DNA from: Candidatus Rifleibacteriota bacterium
GTDB taxonomy: Bacteria > Muiribacteriota > Ozemobacteria > Ozemobacterales > Ozemobacteraceae
Reading direction: 5' to 3'
Assembly (NCBI GenBank): GCA_012517355.1
Contig: JAAYVD010000081.1
Span: 1 to 64,000, forward strand
Length of the DNA stretch: 64,000 bases
The number at the start of each line of letters is the position of its first letter. Position 1 is the stretch's first letter. Shown here piece after piece: positions 1 through 9,477 of the stretch. Below the pieces are notes generated by a model, which was not told where the DNA came from, searched no databases, and worked only from the letters and a program-made list of their open reading frames with translations. The translations under genes and the position numbers were made by a program.

Positions 1-338
1 CCGCCACCCTGGCCGCCAGCGCTCCGTCCGGCCCGCCGGCCCCCCCGGCCACCCCCGGGGAAGGCCCGGCCCCCCGCCCCGCCGCCGCGCCGCCGGCGCT
101 CGCCGCCATCGCGGCCGCCCTCGAGCGCGACCTTCCCGACGGCCCCGCCCTGGTCCGCGACCTGCGCCAGGCCCTGACCGAGGTCGTCGACACCGACCGG
201 CAGATCCAGGCCGTCCTCGAGACCTCGCGCGCCGCCCTCGACGGCGAAATCAAAAAGATCCGCCGCGGGGCGAATCTCCTGAAGGGCTACCTGCAGCCCG
301 ACGATACCGGGAGCTGCTTCATCGATAAGGTGAAGTGA
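1..338 (+). CDS. 3' end of an unidentified protein
   Basis: Only the C-terminal part (about 111 codons, reading from base 3) lies in the window. It starts with an Ala/Pro-rich linker. A helical stretch with regularly spaced charged and hydrophobic residues follows, and the protein ends in TGSCFIDKVK before TGA at 336-338. A long helix followed by a short conserved-looking basic tail (KKIRRGANLLKGYLQP) is reminiscent of FlgN-type flagellar chaperones, but this is resemblance only. The missing N-terminus prevents a firm assignment. It points towards ybaB, which is on the other strand. Confidence 0.55.
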   Translation, partial: ATLAASAPSGPPAPPATPGEGPAPRPAAAPPALAAIAAALERDLPDGPALVRDLRQALTEVVDTDRQIQAVLETSRAALDGEIKKIRRGANLLKGYLQPDDTGSCFIDKVK

Positions 339-742
339 CCGCTGCCGCCGCTACGGGTGGGAGCCCCCCCCCGCGGCGGCAACCGTGAACGGGCGGTGAT
401 ACGCCGGATCCTCCGTTGGTCGCCAGCGCGCCAGCGAAACAGCCGTGACCCGCCGTCGGCCTCGGCGCCAGCGGATGAGGGCCGACCTCGTGGCGGCCGG
501 CCCCGCGACATGGCGCGAAGCGCGCGTTGCGCACCGCCCTCCGTGCCGGTACTGGGAGCAGGCCGATCTCTCGGGCCGATCAGATTACGGTCCAGATCTC
601 GCTCCTGCCGGTGCTGGAGGGCCTGAACCCCCCGACCGACACGACCCCGGAAGGGCCTCTTTGCCGCCACGGATGACGGCGCGAAACGCCGGCTTGGCGC
701 ATCGCAAAGGGGCCGTTGCCGTCGACGACGGCCACCCCGTCT
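339..742. other. Gene-free interval between convergent genes
   Basis: These 404 bases separate the 3' ends of two convergent genes. Open frames exist on both strands, but they are proline/arginine-rich and look like composition artefacts. The right part holds the 83-bp hairpin repeat at 632-714, followed at 718-732 by a 15-bp palindrome (GCCGTCG-A-CGACGGC). A stretch at about 511-535 (GGCGCGAAGCGCGCG and onwards) resembles the inner hairpin of the repeat and may be a decayed second copy. I see no terminator with a T-run. Confidence 0.6.
632..714 (+). repeat. Dispersed 83-bp hairpin repeat, copy A
   Basis: This segment aligns without gaps to 63277-63359 at 71 of 83 positions. The shared core runs from CCGACCGACACGA to GCAAAGGGGCC. 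The outer arms GGCCTCTTTGC and GCAAAGGGGCC pair with one non-canonical position, and an imperfect inner hairpin lies between them. It sits just downstream of the ybaB stop codon. It could be a REP/MITE-like element or a structured RNA segment. Confidence 0.75.
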
Positions 743-1066
743 TCAGAACATGCCGGGGATGTTCATCCCTCCGGTGATCTGCGACATCTCCGACTGCACC
801 ATCTCCTGCGACTTCTTCAGACCGGCGTTGACCGCCGACATGACCAGCTCCTGCAGGGTCTCCACGTCCTCGGGATCGACCGCTTCGGGGTTGATCTTGA
901 TCGACAGCAGCTCCTGGCCGCCGTTGAACACCACGGTGACCATGCCGCCGCCCACCGAGGTCTCGACGGTCTTGGTCTTCAGCTCCTCCTGGGCCTTCTG
1001 GATCCTTTCCTGCATCTTCTGGGCCTGCTTCATCAGACCCTGCATGTTGGGACCGCCTTTGAACAT
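743..1066 (-). CDS. ybaB: YbaB/EbfC nucleoid-associated protein
   Basis: This is a 107-residue small DNA-binding protein of the YbaB/EbfC family, a homodimer thought to bind the nucleoid. The N-terminal helix (MQGLMKQAQKMQERIQKAQEEL), the central GGGMVTVVFNGGQELLSIKI strand region and the C-terminal helix with KSQEMVQSEM are typical, and so is the length. The ATG at 1066 has AAGGAG 8 bases upstream. In many genomes ybaB lies between dnaX and recR; neither is seen here. It follows the giant surface-protein gene on the same strand but has its own likely promoter at 1109-1137. Confidence 0.95.
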   Translation of the reverse strand: MFKGGPNMQGLMKQAQKMQERIQKAQEELKTKTVETSVGGGMVTVVFNGGQELLSIKINPEAVDPEDVETLQELVMSAVNAGLKKSQEMVQSEMSQITGGMNIPGMF

Positions 1067-1108
1067 GGCTGCTGCTCCTTGTCTGGATGTGGGGTGGGGA
1101 GATGCGCC

Positions 1109-1137
1109 ATGATAGCACCCTCACCGCAAAACCGCAA
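1109..1137 (-). promoter_or_regulatory. Likely ybaB promoter
   Basis: TTGCGG, a 17-base spacer and TATCAT read on the minus strand. The -10 box is about 42 bases upstream of the ybaB start. The -35 box overlaps the last codons of the upstream giant gene, so ybaB can be transcribed separately. Confidence 0.55.
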
Positions 1138-4100
1138 ACTTGCCCCGGACCTTCTTCCGCTTCACCTCGTGCTCCGTCTGTGCCTGCGGACGCAGCTCGA
1201 AGAGGTAGACCCCGTTCGCCAGACGCCGCGGCAGCCGCCAGGGAAACCGGTTCTCGCCCTCCCGGCCGTGGATCGTGGCCTCGTGCACCTCGTCCCCGGC
1301 CATGTCGTAGATGGTCAGATCGACGTCGGCGGGGAAGGTCAGCCAGAAGCTGAACGTCACCGTGTCGCCCCGCACCGGGCTCGGCCAGGCGATCGCGTGC
1401 TCGACCCGCGTTTCCGGCAGATACCGCACCCGGAGCTGGACCGACGGGTCGGCCACCGAGGTGAAGGTGAGCCAGTCGCCCGCGGAGGCCCGCAGCATCG
1501 GCGTGCCGGTGGCCACGGTCAGGTTGCCGAGGGCGAGGATGCCCCGGAACTGCCCGGTGTGGGGCCCGGATTCCAGCAACCCGACCTCCACCCCGGCCGG
1601 ATCGGTGTCGCTGGTGACCAGGACCCGCGTGGAATCGGGAAACACCCAGTTCCCGTCCTCGGCGGTGACCTGGATGAAGGCCCGGCCCTGGGCCAGGTCG
1701 CCCTCGATGCCCTCGACGAAATGCGCATCCCGGAACAGGGCGATGCCCCTGATCGCGGTGGGCGGGGTGTCGCCGGTGGTCCGGTAATGGAAAGTCCGTT
1801 TCCGCTCGGTCAGCCGCGGGCTGCTCAGTTCCACCCGTTCGCCCGGCACCAGCGGCACGAGATGCCCGGGCGGGCTGCGGGTGGGCTCCAGCCGCAGGCG
1901 GCACTGGAAGCGACGGGTGGGGGAGGCCGCCCCCGCCAGCGCCAGCACCCGCGGCGTGGTGGCGTTGAGCTGGGTCACCACGGTGAGCCCGGGGGTGACG
2001 GCGGGGTCCCAGGGGCCGGAGGCGGTCGCCTCGACCCAGATCTCGGGAACCCCGACCACCAGCCCGAGGATGGGGCGGGCGAAGGCGGCGTCCTCGTAGA
2101 GCAGGATGCCGTCCGAACCCACCACCGCGAACGTGAAGGTCGGCACCAGCACCGGCTGGCCCAAAAGGTCGGTGAGGCCTGCCAGCGAGACCGTGGCCGT
2201 GGCCCCGGGAGGCAGGCTGCCGGTGGTCTCCCACTGCAGGACCGTCGCGGCCTCTCCCGTGGTGAGGAACCGCACCGGAACCGGGTTGCCCCCGGCCGTG
2301 ACGGCCAGGGCCCCGGCCGCCCCGCCGACGGCGAGGAGGCGGGAGAAACTGGCGGTGATGACCGGTGACTCGCCGACCTCGGTGGCCCCGGACGCGGGAC
2401 TGGTGCCGGTCAGGGCGGGGAGGCTGGCGATGGTGAACGGCACGGCCGGCCGGCTGAAGAACTCGAGGACGGCCTGGCCGGTGGTGCCGCGCTGGTCGGG
2501 CAGGGTGGACTGGCCCTGGAAGGTCCCGCCCAGGGTGGCGACCTCGGACAGGACCACGTCCTGGGCGCTGCCGCCCACCGTCAGGACCGTCCGGCGGCTT
2601 TCCGGCCGGGTCAGGAACAGGTCGGTGGTCGTGGCGACCAGGAGCAGGTCGCCGGGGATCGCCTCGCCCAGCGCCGAGACCCGCTGGCCCCCCCGCGGCG
2701 GCAGGCCGCAGTACAGTTCGAGCGCCGCGGTGGCCGGCGAGCGCGTGGTGTAGGCGATCCGGGCGGTGACCGGCGCCACCCCGGATGTGCCAAACATCTG
2801 ATTGGTACAAATCGCGAAGAACTGGCTGCCGGTGGCCCAGGGGGCGACCGGGGCGACCTGCACCGTGCGGCCGTCGGGCGCCAGCGTGGGGGTGACGGCC
2901 AGCGGGGCGCCGCCGGCGTCCTGCACCACCACTCCCGAGGCCAGGGTGGCCGCGTCGATGGCCTGGTCGTACCGAAGGGACAACGGCTGGTCGAGGAACA
3001 GGCCGGTGGCGCCCGAGGCCGGGTCCAGCGCGGTCAGCACGGGGCGCGCGGCCACCGTCACGGTGATCACGAAGACCGGTTTCCCCTGTGACTGTACGGT
3101 GATCAGGGTGCCCACCGGCAGGGCGATGGGGAGCGACCCCCGGAACACGCCGGTCCCCTGACCCGTTTCGACGAGGGTGGTCTCGTTTCCGGGCAGGGAG
3201 CCGTCGGAGGAGATCACCTGGACCCGCGTCGTATCGATGGTCGAGAAGGACTGGTCCTTGGCCACCACCTCGAGATACAGGGTCCCGTCGGGGGCCACGT
3301 TCGCCGAAGGGGTGGTGAAGGTGCCGTCCCGGTAGTGCCGCAGGGAACTCACCTCGAGGGGCGGGGGCGGGGGCGGTTGGACGGCGAACCGGCTGACGAA
3401 CGGGGTGCCCAGCGGCCGCTGCCGCTCGTCACGCACGAAGGAGGCCACTCGCAGCTCGTATTCCCCGAGCAGGGTCATGATCGACCAGGGCCGGATGGTC
3501 ACCTGCCGCCGGTCGAGCGAGATGGTCAGGGTGGCCAGGGTCGGCGTGGTGGTGGCCGGGGAGGTCCGGATCAGGGTGAACCAGCCCTGCGGGTTGTCCG
3601 GCGACCAGGTGGCCACCAGCGGGTGGGAGAAGGTCCAGGCGGGCCAGGAGTCGGCCGGAACCCCCGCCGCCCCGTCGGCGGGCGTGACCGAGGTGACCGA
3701 AAACCCGGTCAGGGTCTGAAATGGCGTCACCAGGCCGGTCGCCAGCACCGGGGTGACCGTGAACCCGAGGCCGTCCCCGGTCGGGGCGGTGACCGTTCCC
3801 TCGAACACCCCGCCGCCCGTTTCCCCCAGCGTGAACGTGGTCGAGGCCTTCCCGTCCGACACGGCGACGGGGGTGGTGTCGAGCCGGCGGGTCCGCAGGT
3901 CGCGCCCGGTCAGCCGCAGCCAGAGGGTGCTGCCGGGGTCGACCACCGAACCGGGCGCGAGCACCGCCGTGCGGGCCGCGTCGCCGAAGACGGTGAAGGC
4001 GGAGAACGAAGCGGCCCGGGTCGTGAAGGAAGCCGTGAGCGCGGGCAGGTCGAGCCCATCGGTGTCCCGCAGGCCGGTCAGCCGCAGCTGGCAGGGGCTG

Positions 4101-7100
4101 CCCGTGGCCAGCGCCCCTTCCACGACGAGCGTGGTCGGCGCGGTCAGGGTGAAGCTGGCGGCCACCGCGCCGTCGCGGTCGGCCAGCCGGATGGACAGGG
4201 GGCCGAGCGAGGCCGGGTCGAGGGCCTTGGTGGTGCTCACCGAGAACAGGGTGTCGAGCGGCAGGTCGGACGATCCCGACGCCGGCGCCAGGCTCGCATA
4301 CTGCGGCCGGGCCAGGGTCCTGACCTGGGTCATCTTCGTGGGGTCGGTGACCGAGCGGATGGTCAGCACCGCCCCCTCCTCGGGAAACACGGTGAGCGGC
4401 CCGCGGAACCAGCCCGTGGCGAACCCGAACTCGACCAGGGTCGCCGAAGCCACCGTGGGGGCCGCGTCGGACACCATCTCGACCCCGGTGTAATCCACCG
4501 TCGGCACCGACAGGTCCACCCCCTCGATCTGCACGAAGATGGTCTGGCCGGGCGCCACCAGCGCGCCGGAGGCCAGGAACGCCCCATACGCCGGGTCGGT
4601 CGCCACCCGCACGGCGGTGATCGTCGTCGGGGGGATGGCCGTCGCCTGGGTCGTGAAGGGGTAGCGGAGCGGCGCGGGCAGGGGGTTGCCGGCGAGGTCG
4701 GTCACGTTGTCGACGGCGACGGTCAGCTGGGTGAGGTAGGGAAGGGGGGGCGCGGGAGTCAGGGTGAGGCGCAGGGTGGCCGGATCGAACGTCACGCTGG
4801 CGGCCACCGGCACCCCGCCGTTGAGGACCCGTACCGTGGAGGTGGTCACCGTCCCCGCGGCGAGCCGTTCGTCGGCGGTCAGCACCACGGGCGCATACAC
4901 CGAGACGTTGGTGGCCCCCGACGCGGGCGAGAGCGGCGTCAGGTGCGGCCAGGTGATCAGGAGCGACCGGCTGGCGGCTGGGGTGATGACCGACCGGGCC
5001 ACCCAGCGGAACTGGTCGGAAAGCCCGGCGAAGGTCGCCGAACCACGGTAGATCCCGGTCGACGGGCCCGTCTCGGTCAGGAAAACCGGCCCCCCGACCG
5101 ACAGCGAGGCAATCGTCCGGTCGACGGTCAGTGCCGAACCGTCCACGCCGGCCATCTCCAGCCAGACCGTCCCGGTGGCGGGAAAATCGGCATCGGCAGC
5201 CAGTTCCTCGAGGGGGTCGAACCCCGCGTCGGGGAACAGGGACACCCGGGAGATGCTGACCGGCGGCGTCTGGGAGGCCTGGGTGTCGAAGGTGAACGCG
5301 AATTCCCGATGGAGGGGGTTGCCCGTCGGGCCCCGCAGGCCCGTGGCGGCGTAGGGCCCGGCAACCCGGTAGGTGGCCCCCGGTTGCAGGGGGTCGTCGG
5401 GAACCAGGGTCACCAGCCGGTTTGCCGCATCCCAGGTGGTGGCATAGGGAACGGCCACCCCGCCGACCGTGAACTGCAGGCCCGCCGGCCCGATGGAAGC
5501 CTCGTCGAGGGGGGAACCGAACGCCACGTCGATCATCGCGTCCAGCCGGACCCCGGTGGCCCCGCTCGCCAGCGCCAGCCCGGCCGTCGTCTGCACCCGG
5601 CTGCCGGCCGGGACCCAGGCCGGGAACCGGACGGACAGCGTGGCTCCCGGGGCCCCCGCCCCCTCGGCGGTCCAGCTCAGGGTGCCCACCTCGGCGGGCG
5701 GCAGCGGCCCGGGGAAGCTGTAGACCGGCAGGGCCCCCAGCGTCAGGTCGCCGTAGTAGAACCCCCCGGAGTTCGAGGCGGTCTCGGCCATCGGGATGAT
5801 GACCGGCGAGCCGCCCCAGGAGAGGCGAAGGGTGGCCGTCGTGACGTCCCGCGTCTGGGTGGCGCCGTCGGTGCCCGAGATCTTCAGGTAGACGGCGGCG
5901 GTGGCCGGCACCGACTCCCCCGCCACGAAACCCTGCGAGCGCAGGGCGTCCCTGAACAGGACCAGCGAGGTGATGGTGGCCGGCGGCGTCGATCCCGGCT
6001 GGGTCTGGAAGATGGTCGAGTAGGTGGCGGGCGTGTTCGAAAAGGCGTTCCCCTTCAGGTCGGTGACTCCCGGGCCCACCTCCAGCGTGTAGATGGTGTC
6101 GGTGCGCAGGCCGCCGTCGGGAGCGTCGTTCGGGTCGATGGTGACGGTGGCCCCGGTCGTCGTCAAGGTGAACCCGGCCAGCGCCCCCCCCCTCAGCAGG
6201 CGGACGTTGGCGGGGGTGACCGAGCCGGCCAGCACCGCCTCCGAGAAGGTCACCAGCACCAGCCGGTCGATGGTCACGTCCGTCGACCCGGCGGCCGGGG
6301 TCTGCGCGAGAAGGGTCGGGGGAATGGAGTCGGCCGCCCGGAACCGGTAGGTCAGGGGCTTCAACTGCGGGTTCCCGTGCTGGTCGACGACCCCGGCCAC
6401 CTCGATCTCGTAGAGCCCCTCGCTGGTCAGGGTGGCGGCCGGGTCGAGCACGACCTGGCGCGCCGCCGCGTCGTAGGTGACGGTCACCGCGGCATCGACG
6501 GGGGCGCCGCCGGGCAGCAGGCGGAGGTGGGCCGAGGTGGCGGTCACCGTGCCGGGGGCCAGGGGTTCGTCGGCCTGCACCGTCAGGTTGGAGGCGACCG
6601 GCACGTCGATGCTGTCGGAAGCCGGGCTGCCCGGGGCCATCTGCGGGTAGGTGATGAACAGGGGGAAGCTGGCGGCCGGCGAGACCTTCGAGGCCACCAC
6701 GAGCGGCACCCGGTCTGGCCAGCCGGCGTAGGAAAACGAACCCGTGTAGATCCCGGTGGCGGAGGCGGTCTCGGTCAGAACCGCCGCGTTCCCGCCGGTG
6801 ATCGAGGCCACCGTCGAGTCGCGGGTCAGGGGTTCGCCGTCGGTGCCCTCCATGCGGATGTAGATCGTGCCGGTGGCGGGCCGGTCGGCGTCCTTCACGA
6901 GGGGCTGGGTGAACCCGGCATCGGCGTAGAGCGTCACCGAGGCGATCGCCACCGGGGAGGTCTGCGAGGCCTGGGTGGAGAAGTCGGCCGAGTAGGTGGC
7001 GGGGGTGTTGACGAAGGGGTTGCCGGCGAGGTCGACCACGCCGGTGCCGATCTCGACCGTGTAGGTGGCCTCCACCTGCAGGAGGCCTTCCGCCGAGTCG

Positions 7101-9373
7101 CTTGGATCGAGGGTCACCACGGTACCGGCCACCGAGGTCACGGAGTAGCCGACGGGCGTCGCCCCCCGCCGCAGACGCAGGGTGGAGGCGGTGATCGAGG
7201 CGGGGGCGACCGGCTCGGTGAAGGTCAGGACGATCGGGCTGTCGATCTTCGCCCCGACGGATCCCGAGGCCGGGCTCTGGGCAGTGAGGCCGGGGAAAGA
7301 GACCAGGAACGTGCTGATGACGGTGGGCGAGGCGGTCTCGTAGCGGAGCGTGTAACTGCCCCCCCAGGGCAGGCTGACGGTGGTCGTGCCATGGAAGGCG
7401 GTGGTCGAGTTGGCGGGTTGGACGACGGGAAAGGTGGCCATCACCGCCCCGTTGCGATACCAGGTCAGGGAACCCACGTCGATGGTGTTGGGAGCCGGGT
7501 CGACGGCGGTCACCGCGAAGTGGAGGGTTGCGCTGGCGTTGATTTCGGAGCCGTCGGCGATCTGGTCGGTGCGGGCGGGGTCGCGGCAGGCCCGCAGGGT
7601 CTGCACCTCGCTGGCCAGGACGCCCGACTGAGCCTTCTGCGTCGTGAAGGTGAGGGTGGCGGGCCCCCAGAGCTGGGTTCCGGCCGGGGTGGTGATGCCG
7701 CTGGCGATGGCCACGCGGTAGACGGTGCTGGGCTGCAGGTCCGCCCCCAGCCGGAAGGTCAGGGTGCGGGCGGTGGAGGCCTGCATGGCGATGGCCAGCG
7801 GGGTCTCGGCGGGGTCGAGGAGCCGGATCTGGTGCGCGGGGGTGGTCCCCGCCCAGCCGATGCCGGGCTCGCGGCCGATGTCCAGGTCGAACGCCAGGGT
7901 CAGGTCGGTGCCGGAACTGGCGATGAGGTCCGACGCGCCCGCGATGGGCACCTGCCCGCCGGCTGCGTTGGCCGCCGGGGCGCGGCAACTGGGGGTGGCC
8001 AGCTCGGGGAAGGTCGCCTCGACCGTCACCGACGTCCCGGGGAAGGGAGGCCCTTGCAGGTGGATCTCCTTGCTGGCAGCTTTCCAGGAAGCGGTGGCGG
8101 GGAAGGCCAGGGGCCGGTAGTAGAAATCGAAGGTCTGGAACGATTTGAGGGTGACCAGGCCGGCGAAGGTGTTGCCATTGGCCTGGAACGGAAAACAGGT
8201 GGCCGGGCCCCAGTCGCCGAAATCTCCGGGAAGCGTGCTGAAGGCACCCCTCAGGAGGACCTCCCGGACTTTGCCCGGGCTCCCGTCTTCCGTGATCCCG
8301 CCAAAGGTTTCGAAGTTCGGAAGCCCGGTCACCTCGAAGCCGGGCGCGGCCCCCCACAGCCAGGTCATGGTACTCACCATCGTGAGCGGCCCGGTGGGCG
8401 GCCCGAACACTCCTCCCGTGAATTCCCGGACGAAGTACTTCCCGTTCCCCAGGCCCGTCCCATCCAGGTAGGTGAGGAAGACCTTCCTGGTTCGCGGGTT
8501 CTGGGCGATGGACAGGGGCCCCTGCAAAGGGCTGACGGCATGGGTGACCGCATTGAAAACGGAGGGGGCGCCCGCGACGGGGGCTTCGAAGGTGACGACC
8601 TTCAGAAGATTGGTGGGTGTGGTGTAATACGCGACGGCGATGAACTCCTGGGAGCCATCCCTGAGGAGGGTTGCAGAAACCCCGTAACTGGATTGGGCGT
8701 CGGAATCGGGGAGCGAGAACTCCCCGTGGGAGGTCCCCGGGGTGCCGTTGAAGTAGAACCCCCGCACCCGGGAACCGCTGACCCAGAACAGGTACCCCTG
8801 GGAGTTGCTGATGACCAGGGCGTGAGGGGCGTTGTTGGCCGCAGTGGAAGTAGCCAGAAAGCTGGTCTGGGGACCGAACAGGAACGCCCCGAAATCTGGA
8901 AACACGTGGACCCTGAGGAGGTTGCCTCCCAACTCGACGCGCGACAGGATGAACCCGCCGTGCAGGCCGGTCATGGCCGTCGTCGAAGCGACCTGCCGCA
9001 CCTGGATCGATTCCTCGGTGGTCACTCCGGCGCCCGAAGAGCTGATGGGGCCAACCCAGGGCCTGTGGAGGAAGGCGTCCTCCCAGGGGGGGAAGTCGGA
9101 GGTGTACTGGCGGACGGGGGAAAAACTCTCCGGGGTACCGGAGGCGTCGAACGTCACACGGTCGATGAAGACCTGCCGGCCGGCGAATCCAGGGGAGTCG
9201 AAAAACGAGAAGGAGGCGACCAGGGGGTTGGTCGAGGATGTGGCCAGGGTTACTGGGACATCCCCAGACAGGGGAAGGGGAAGGGAAAAAATCCCCAGCG
9301 CGAGGAAAATGGTCAGGGAAAAAATCCCCACCATCCGCGTCGGGGTGTTTGCAGAAACGGCTGGAACCCTCAT
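1121..9373 (-). CDS. Giant secreted protein with alternating Ig-like modules and a FlgD/sorting-type C-terminal domain
   Basis: A 2750-residue protein. An N-terminal hydrophobic segment (MVGIFSLTIFLALGIFSLPLPLSG) is a signal peptide; translation may begin at the ATG at 9373 or at the internal ATG at 9334. Residues of about 40-470 are not recognised. From about 475 onwards roughly ten Big_5/SbsA-type Ig-like domains recur, each opening with a variant of SPASGATDV and later E..L..GTV. They alternate with about nine copies of another module that opens with a variant of ITSVTLFxDA and ends near ETGxxTGxFRG. The last 95 residues (PSPVRGDTVTFSF, DLTIYDMAGDEV, NGVYLFEL, GKFAVLR) look like a FlgD-type Ig fold or C-terminal sorting domain. 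It is likely an exported cell-surface or matrix protein. No enzyme motif was seen. Confidence 0.85.
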   Translation of the reverse strand: MRVPAVSANTPTRMVGIFSLTIFLALGIFSLPLPLSGDVPVTLATSSTNPLVASFSFFDSPGFAGRQVFIDRVTFDASGTPESFSPVRQYTSDFPPWEDAFLHRPWVGPISSSGAGVTTEESIQVRQVASTTAMTGLHGGFILSRVELGGNLLRVHVFPDFGAFLFGPQTSFLATSTAANNAPHALVISNSQGYLFWVSGSRVRGFYFNGTPGTSHGEFSLPDSDAQSSYGVSATLLRDGSQEFIAVAYYTTPTNLLKVVTFEAPVAGAPSVFNAVTHAVSPLQGPLSIAQNPRTRKVFLTYLDGTGLGNGKYFVREFTGGVFGPPTGPLTMVSTMTWLWGAAPGFEVTGLPNFETFGGITEDGSPGKVREVLLRGAFSTLPGDFGDWGPATCFPFQANGNTFAGLVTLKSFQTFDFYYRPLAFPATASWKAASKEIHLQGPPFPGTSVTVEATFPELATPSCRAPAANAAGGQVPIAGASDLIASSGTDLTLAFDLDIGREPGIGWAGTTPAHQIRLLDPAETPLAIAMQASTARTLTFRLGADLQPSTVYRVAIASGITTPAGTQLWGPATLTFTTQKAQSGVLASEVQTLRACRDPARTDQIADGSEINASATLHFAVTAVDPAPNTIDVGSLTWYRNGAVMATFPVVQPANSTTAFHGTTTVSLPWGGSYTLRYETASPTVISTFLVSFPGLTAQSPASGSVGAKIDSPIVLTFTEPVAPASITASTLRLRRGATPVGYSVTSVAGTVVTLDPSDSAEGLLQVEATYTVEIGTGVVDLAGNPFVNTPATYSADFSTQASQTSPVAIASVTLYADAGFTQPLVKDADRPATGTIYIRMEGTDGEPLTRDSTVASITGGNAAVLTETASATGIYTGSFSYAGWPDRVPLVVASKVSPAASFPLFITYPQMAPGSPASDSIDVPVASNLTVQADEPLAPGTVTATSAHLRLLPGGAPVDAAVTVTYDAAARQVVLDPAATLTSEGLYEIEVAGVVDQHGNPQLKPLTYRFRAADSIPPTLLAQTPAAGSTDVTIDRLVLVTFSEAVLAGSVTPANVRLLRGGALAGFTLTTTGATVTIDPNDAPDGGLRTDTIYTLEVGPGVTDLKGNAFSNTPATYSTIFQTQPGSTPPATITSLVLFRDALRSQGFVAGESVPATAAVYLKISGTDGATQTRDVTTATLRLSWGGSPVIIPMAETASNSGGFYYGDLTLGALPVYSFPGPLPPAEVGTLSWTAEGAGAPGATLSVRFPAWVPAGSRVQTTAGLALASGATGVRLDAMIDVAFGSPLDEASIGPAGLQFTVGGVAVPYATTWDAANRLVTLVPDDPLQPGATYRVAGPYAATGLRGPTGNPLHREFAFTFDTQASQTPPVSISRVSLFPDAGFDPLEELAADADFPATGTVWLEMAGVDGSALTVDRTIASLSVGGPVFLTETGPSTGIYRGSATFAGLSDQFRWVARSVITPAASRSLLITWPHLTPLSPASGATNVSVYAPVVLTADERLAAGTVTTSTVRVLNGGVPVAASVTFDPATLRLTLTPAPPLPYLTQLTVAVDNVTDLAGNPLPAPLRYPFTTQATAIPPTTITAVRVATDPAYGAFLASGALVAPGQTIFVQIEGVDLSVPTVDYTGVEMVSDAAPTVASATLVEFGFATGWFRGPLTVFPEEGAVLTIRSVTDPTKMTQVRTLARPQYASLAPASGSSDLPLDTLFSVSTTKALDPASLGPLSIRLADRDGAVAASFTLTAPTTLVVEGALATGSPCQLRLTGLRDTDGLDLPALTASFTTRAASFSAFTVFGDAARTAVLAPGSVVDPGSTLWLRLTGRDLRTRRLDTTPVAVSDGKASTTFTLGETGGGVFEGTVTAPTGDGLGFTVTPVLATGLVTPFQTLTGFSVTSVTPADGAAGVPADSWPAWTFSHPLVATWSPDNPQGWFTLIRTSPATTTPTLATLTISLDRRQVTIRPWSIMTLLGEYELRVASFVRDERQRPLGTPFVSRFAVQPPPPPPLEVSSLRHYRDGTFTTPSANVAPDGTLYLEVVAKDQSFSTIDTTRVQVISSDGSLPGNETTLVETGQGTGVFRGSLPIALPVGTLITVQSQGKPVFVITVTVAARPVLTALDPASGATGLFLDQPLSLRYDQAIDAATLASGVVVQDAGGAPLAVTPTLAPDGRTVQVAPVAPWATGSQFFAICTNQMFGTSGVAPVTARIAYTTRSPATAALELYCGLPPRGGQRVSALGEAIPGDLLLVATTTDLFLTRPESRRTVLTVGGSAQDVVLSEVATLGGTFQGQSTLPDQRGTTGQAVLEFFSRPAVPFTIASLPALTGTSPASGATEVGESPVITASFSRLLAVGGAAGALAVTAGGNPVPVRFLTTGEAATVLQWETTGSLPPGATATVSLAGLTDLLGQPVLVPTFTFAVVGSDGILLYEDAAFARPILGLVVGVPEIWVEATASGPWDPAVTPGLTVVTQLNATTPRVLALAGAASPTRRFQCRLRLEPTRSPPGHLVPLVPGERVELSSPRLTERKRTFHYRTTGDTPPTAIRGIALFRDAHFVEGIEGDLAQGRAFIQVTAEDGNWVFPDSTRVLVTSDTDPAGVEVGLLESGPHTGQFRGILALGNLTVATGTPMLRASAGDWLTFTSVADPSVQLRVRYLPETRVEHAIAWPSPVRGDTVTFSFWLTFPADVDLTIYDMAGDEVHEATIHGREGENRFPWRLPRRLANGVYLFELRPQAQTEHEVKRKKVRGKFAVLR

Positions 9374-9393
9374 CTGGTGCTCGTTTTAAAGCA

Positions 9394-9417
9394 ACCCACC
9401 AACGGCTGGGGGTGGGT
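9394..9417. promoter_or_regulatory. Inverted repeat between divergent surface-protein genes
   Basis: ACCCACC and GGTGGGT are separated by 10 bases, between the divergent starts at 9373 and 9478. The position would suit an operator or a 5' leader hairpin affecting either gene. I found no convincing paired -35/-10 boxes in this 104-base interval. Confidence 0.3.
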
Positions 9418-9477
9418 ACGGAAGTTGCGTTTATTCGGGTGGAACATCATTTTGAGTCGACCCGGGGAGGGCGAGAC

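Noticed and set aside
511-535. Possible decayed repeat copy next to copy A
   Set aside because: Only the inner hairpin region is similar and a gap is needed. It is mentioned in the interval entry but not called.
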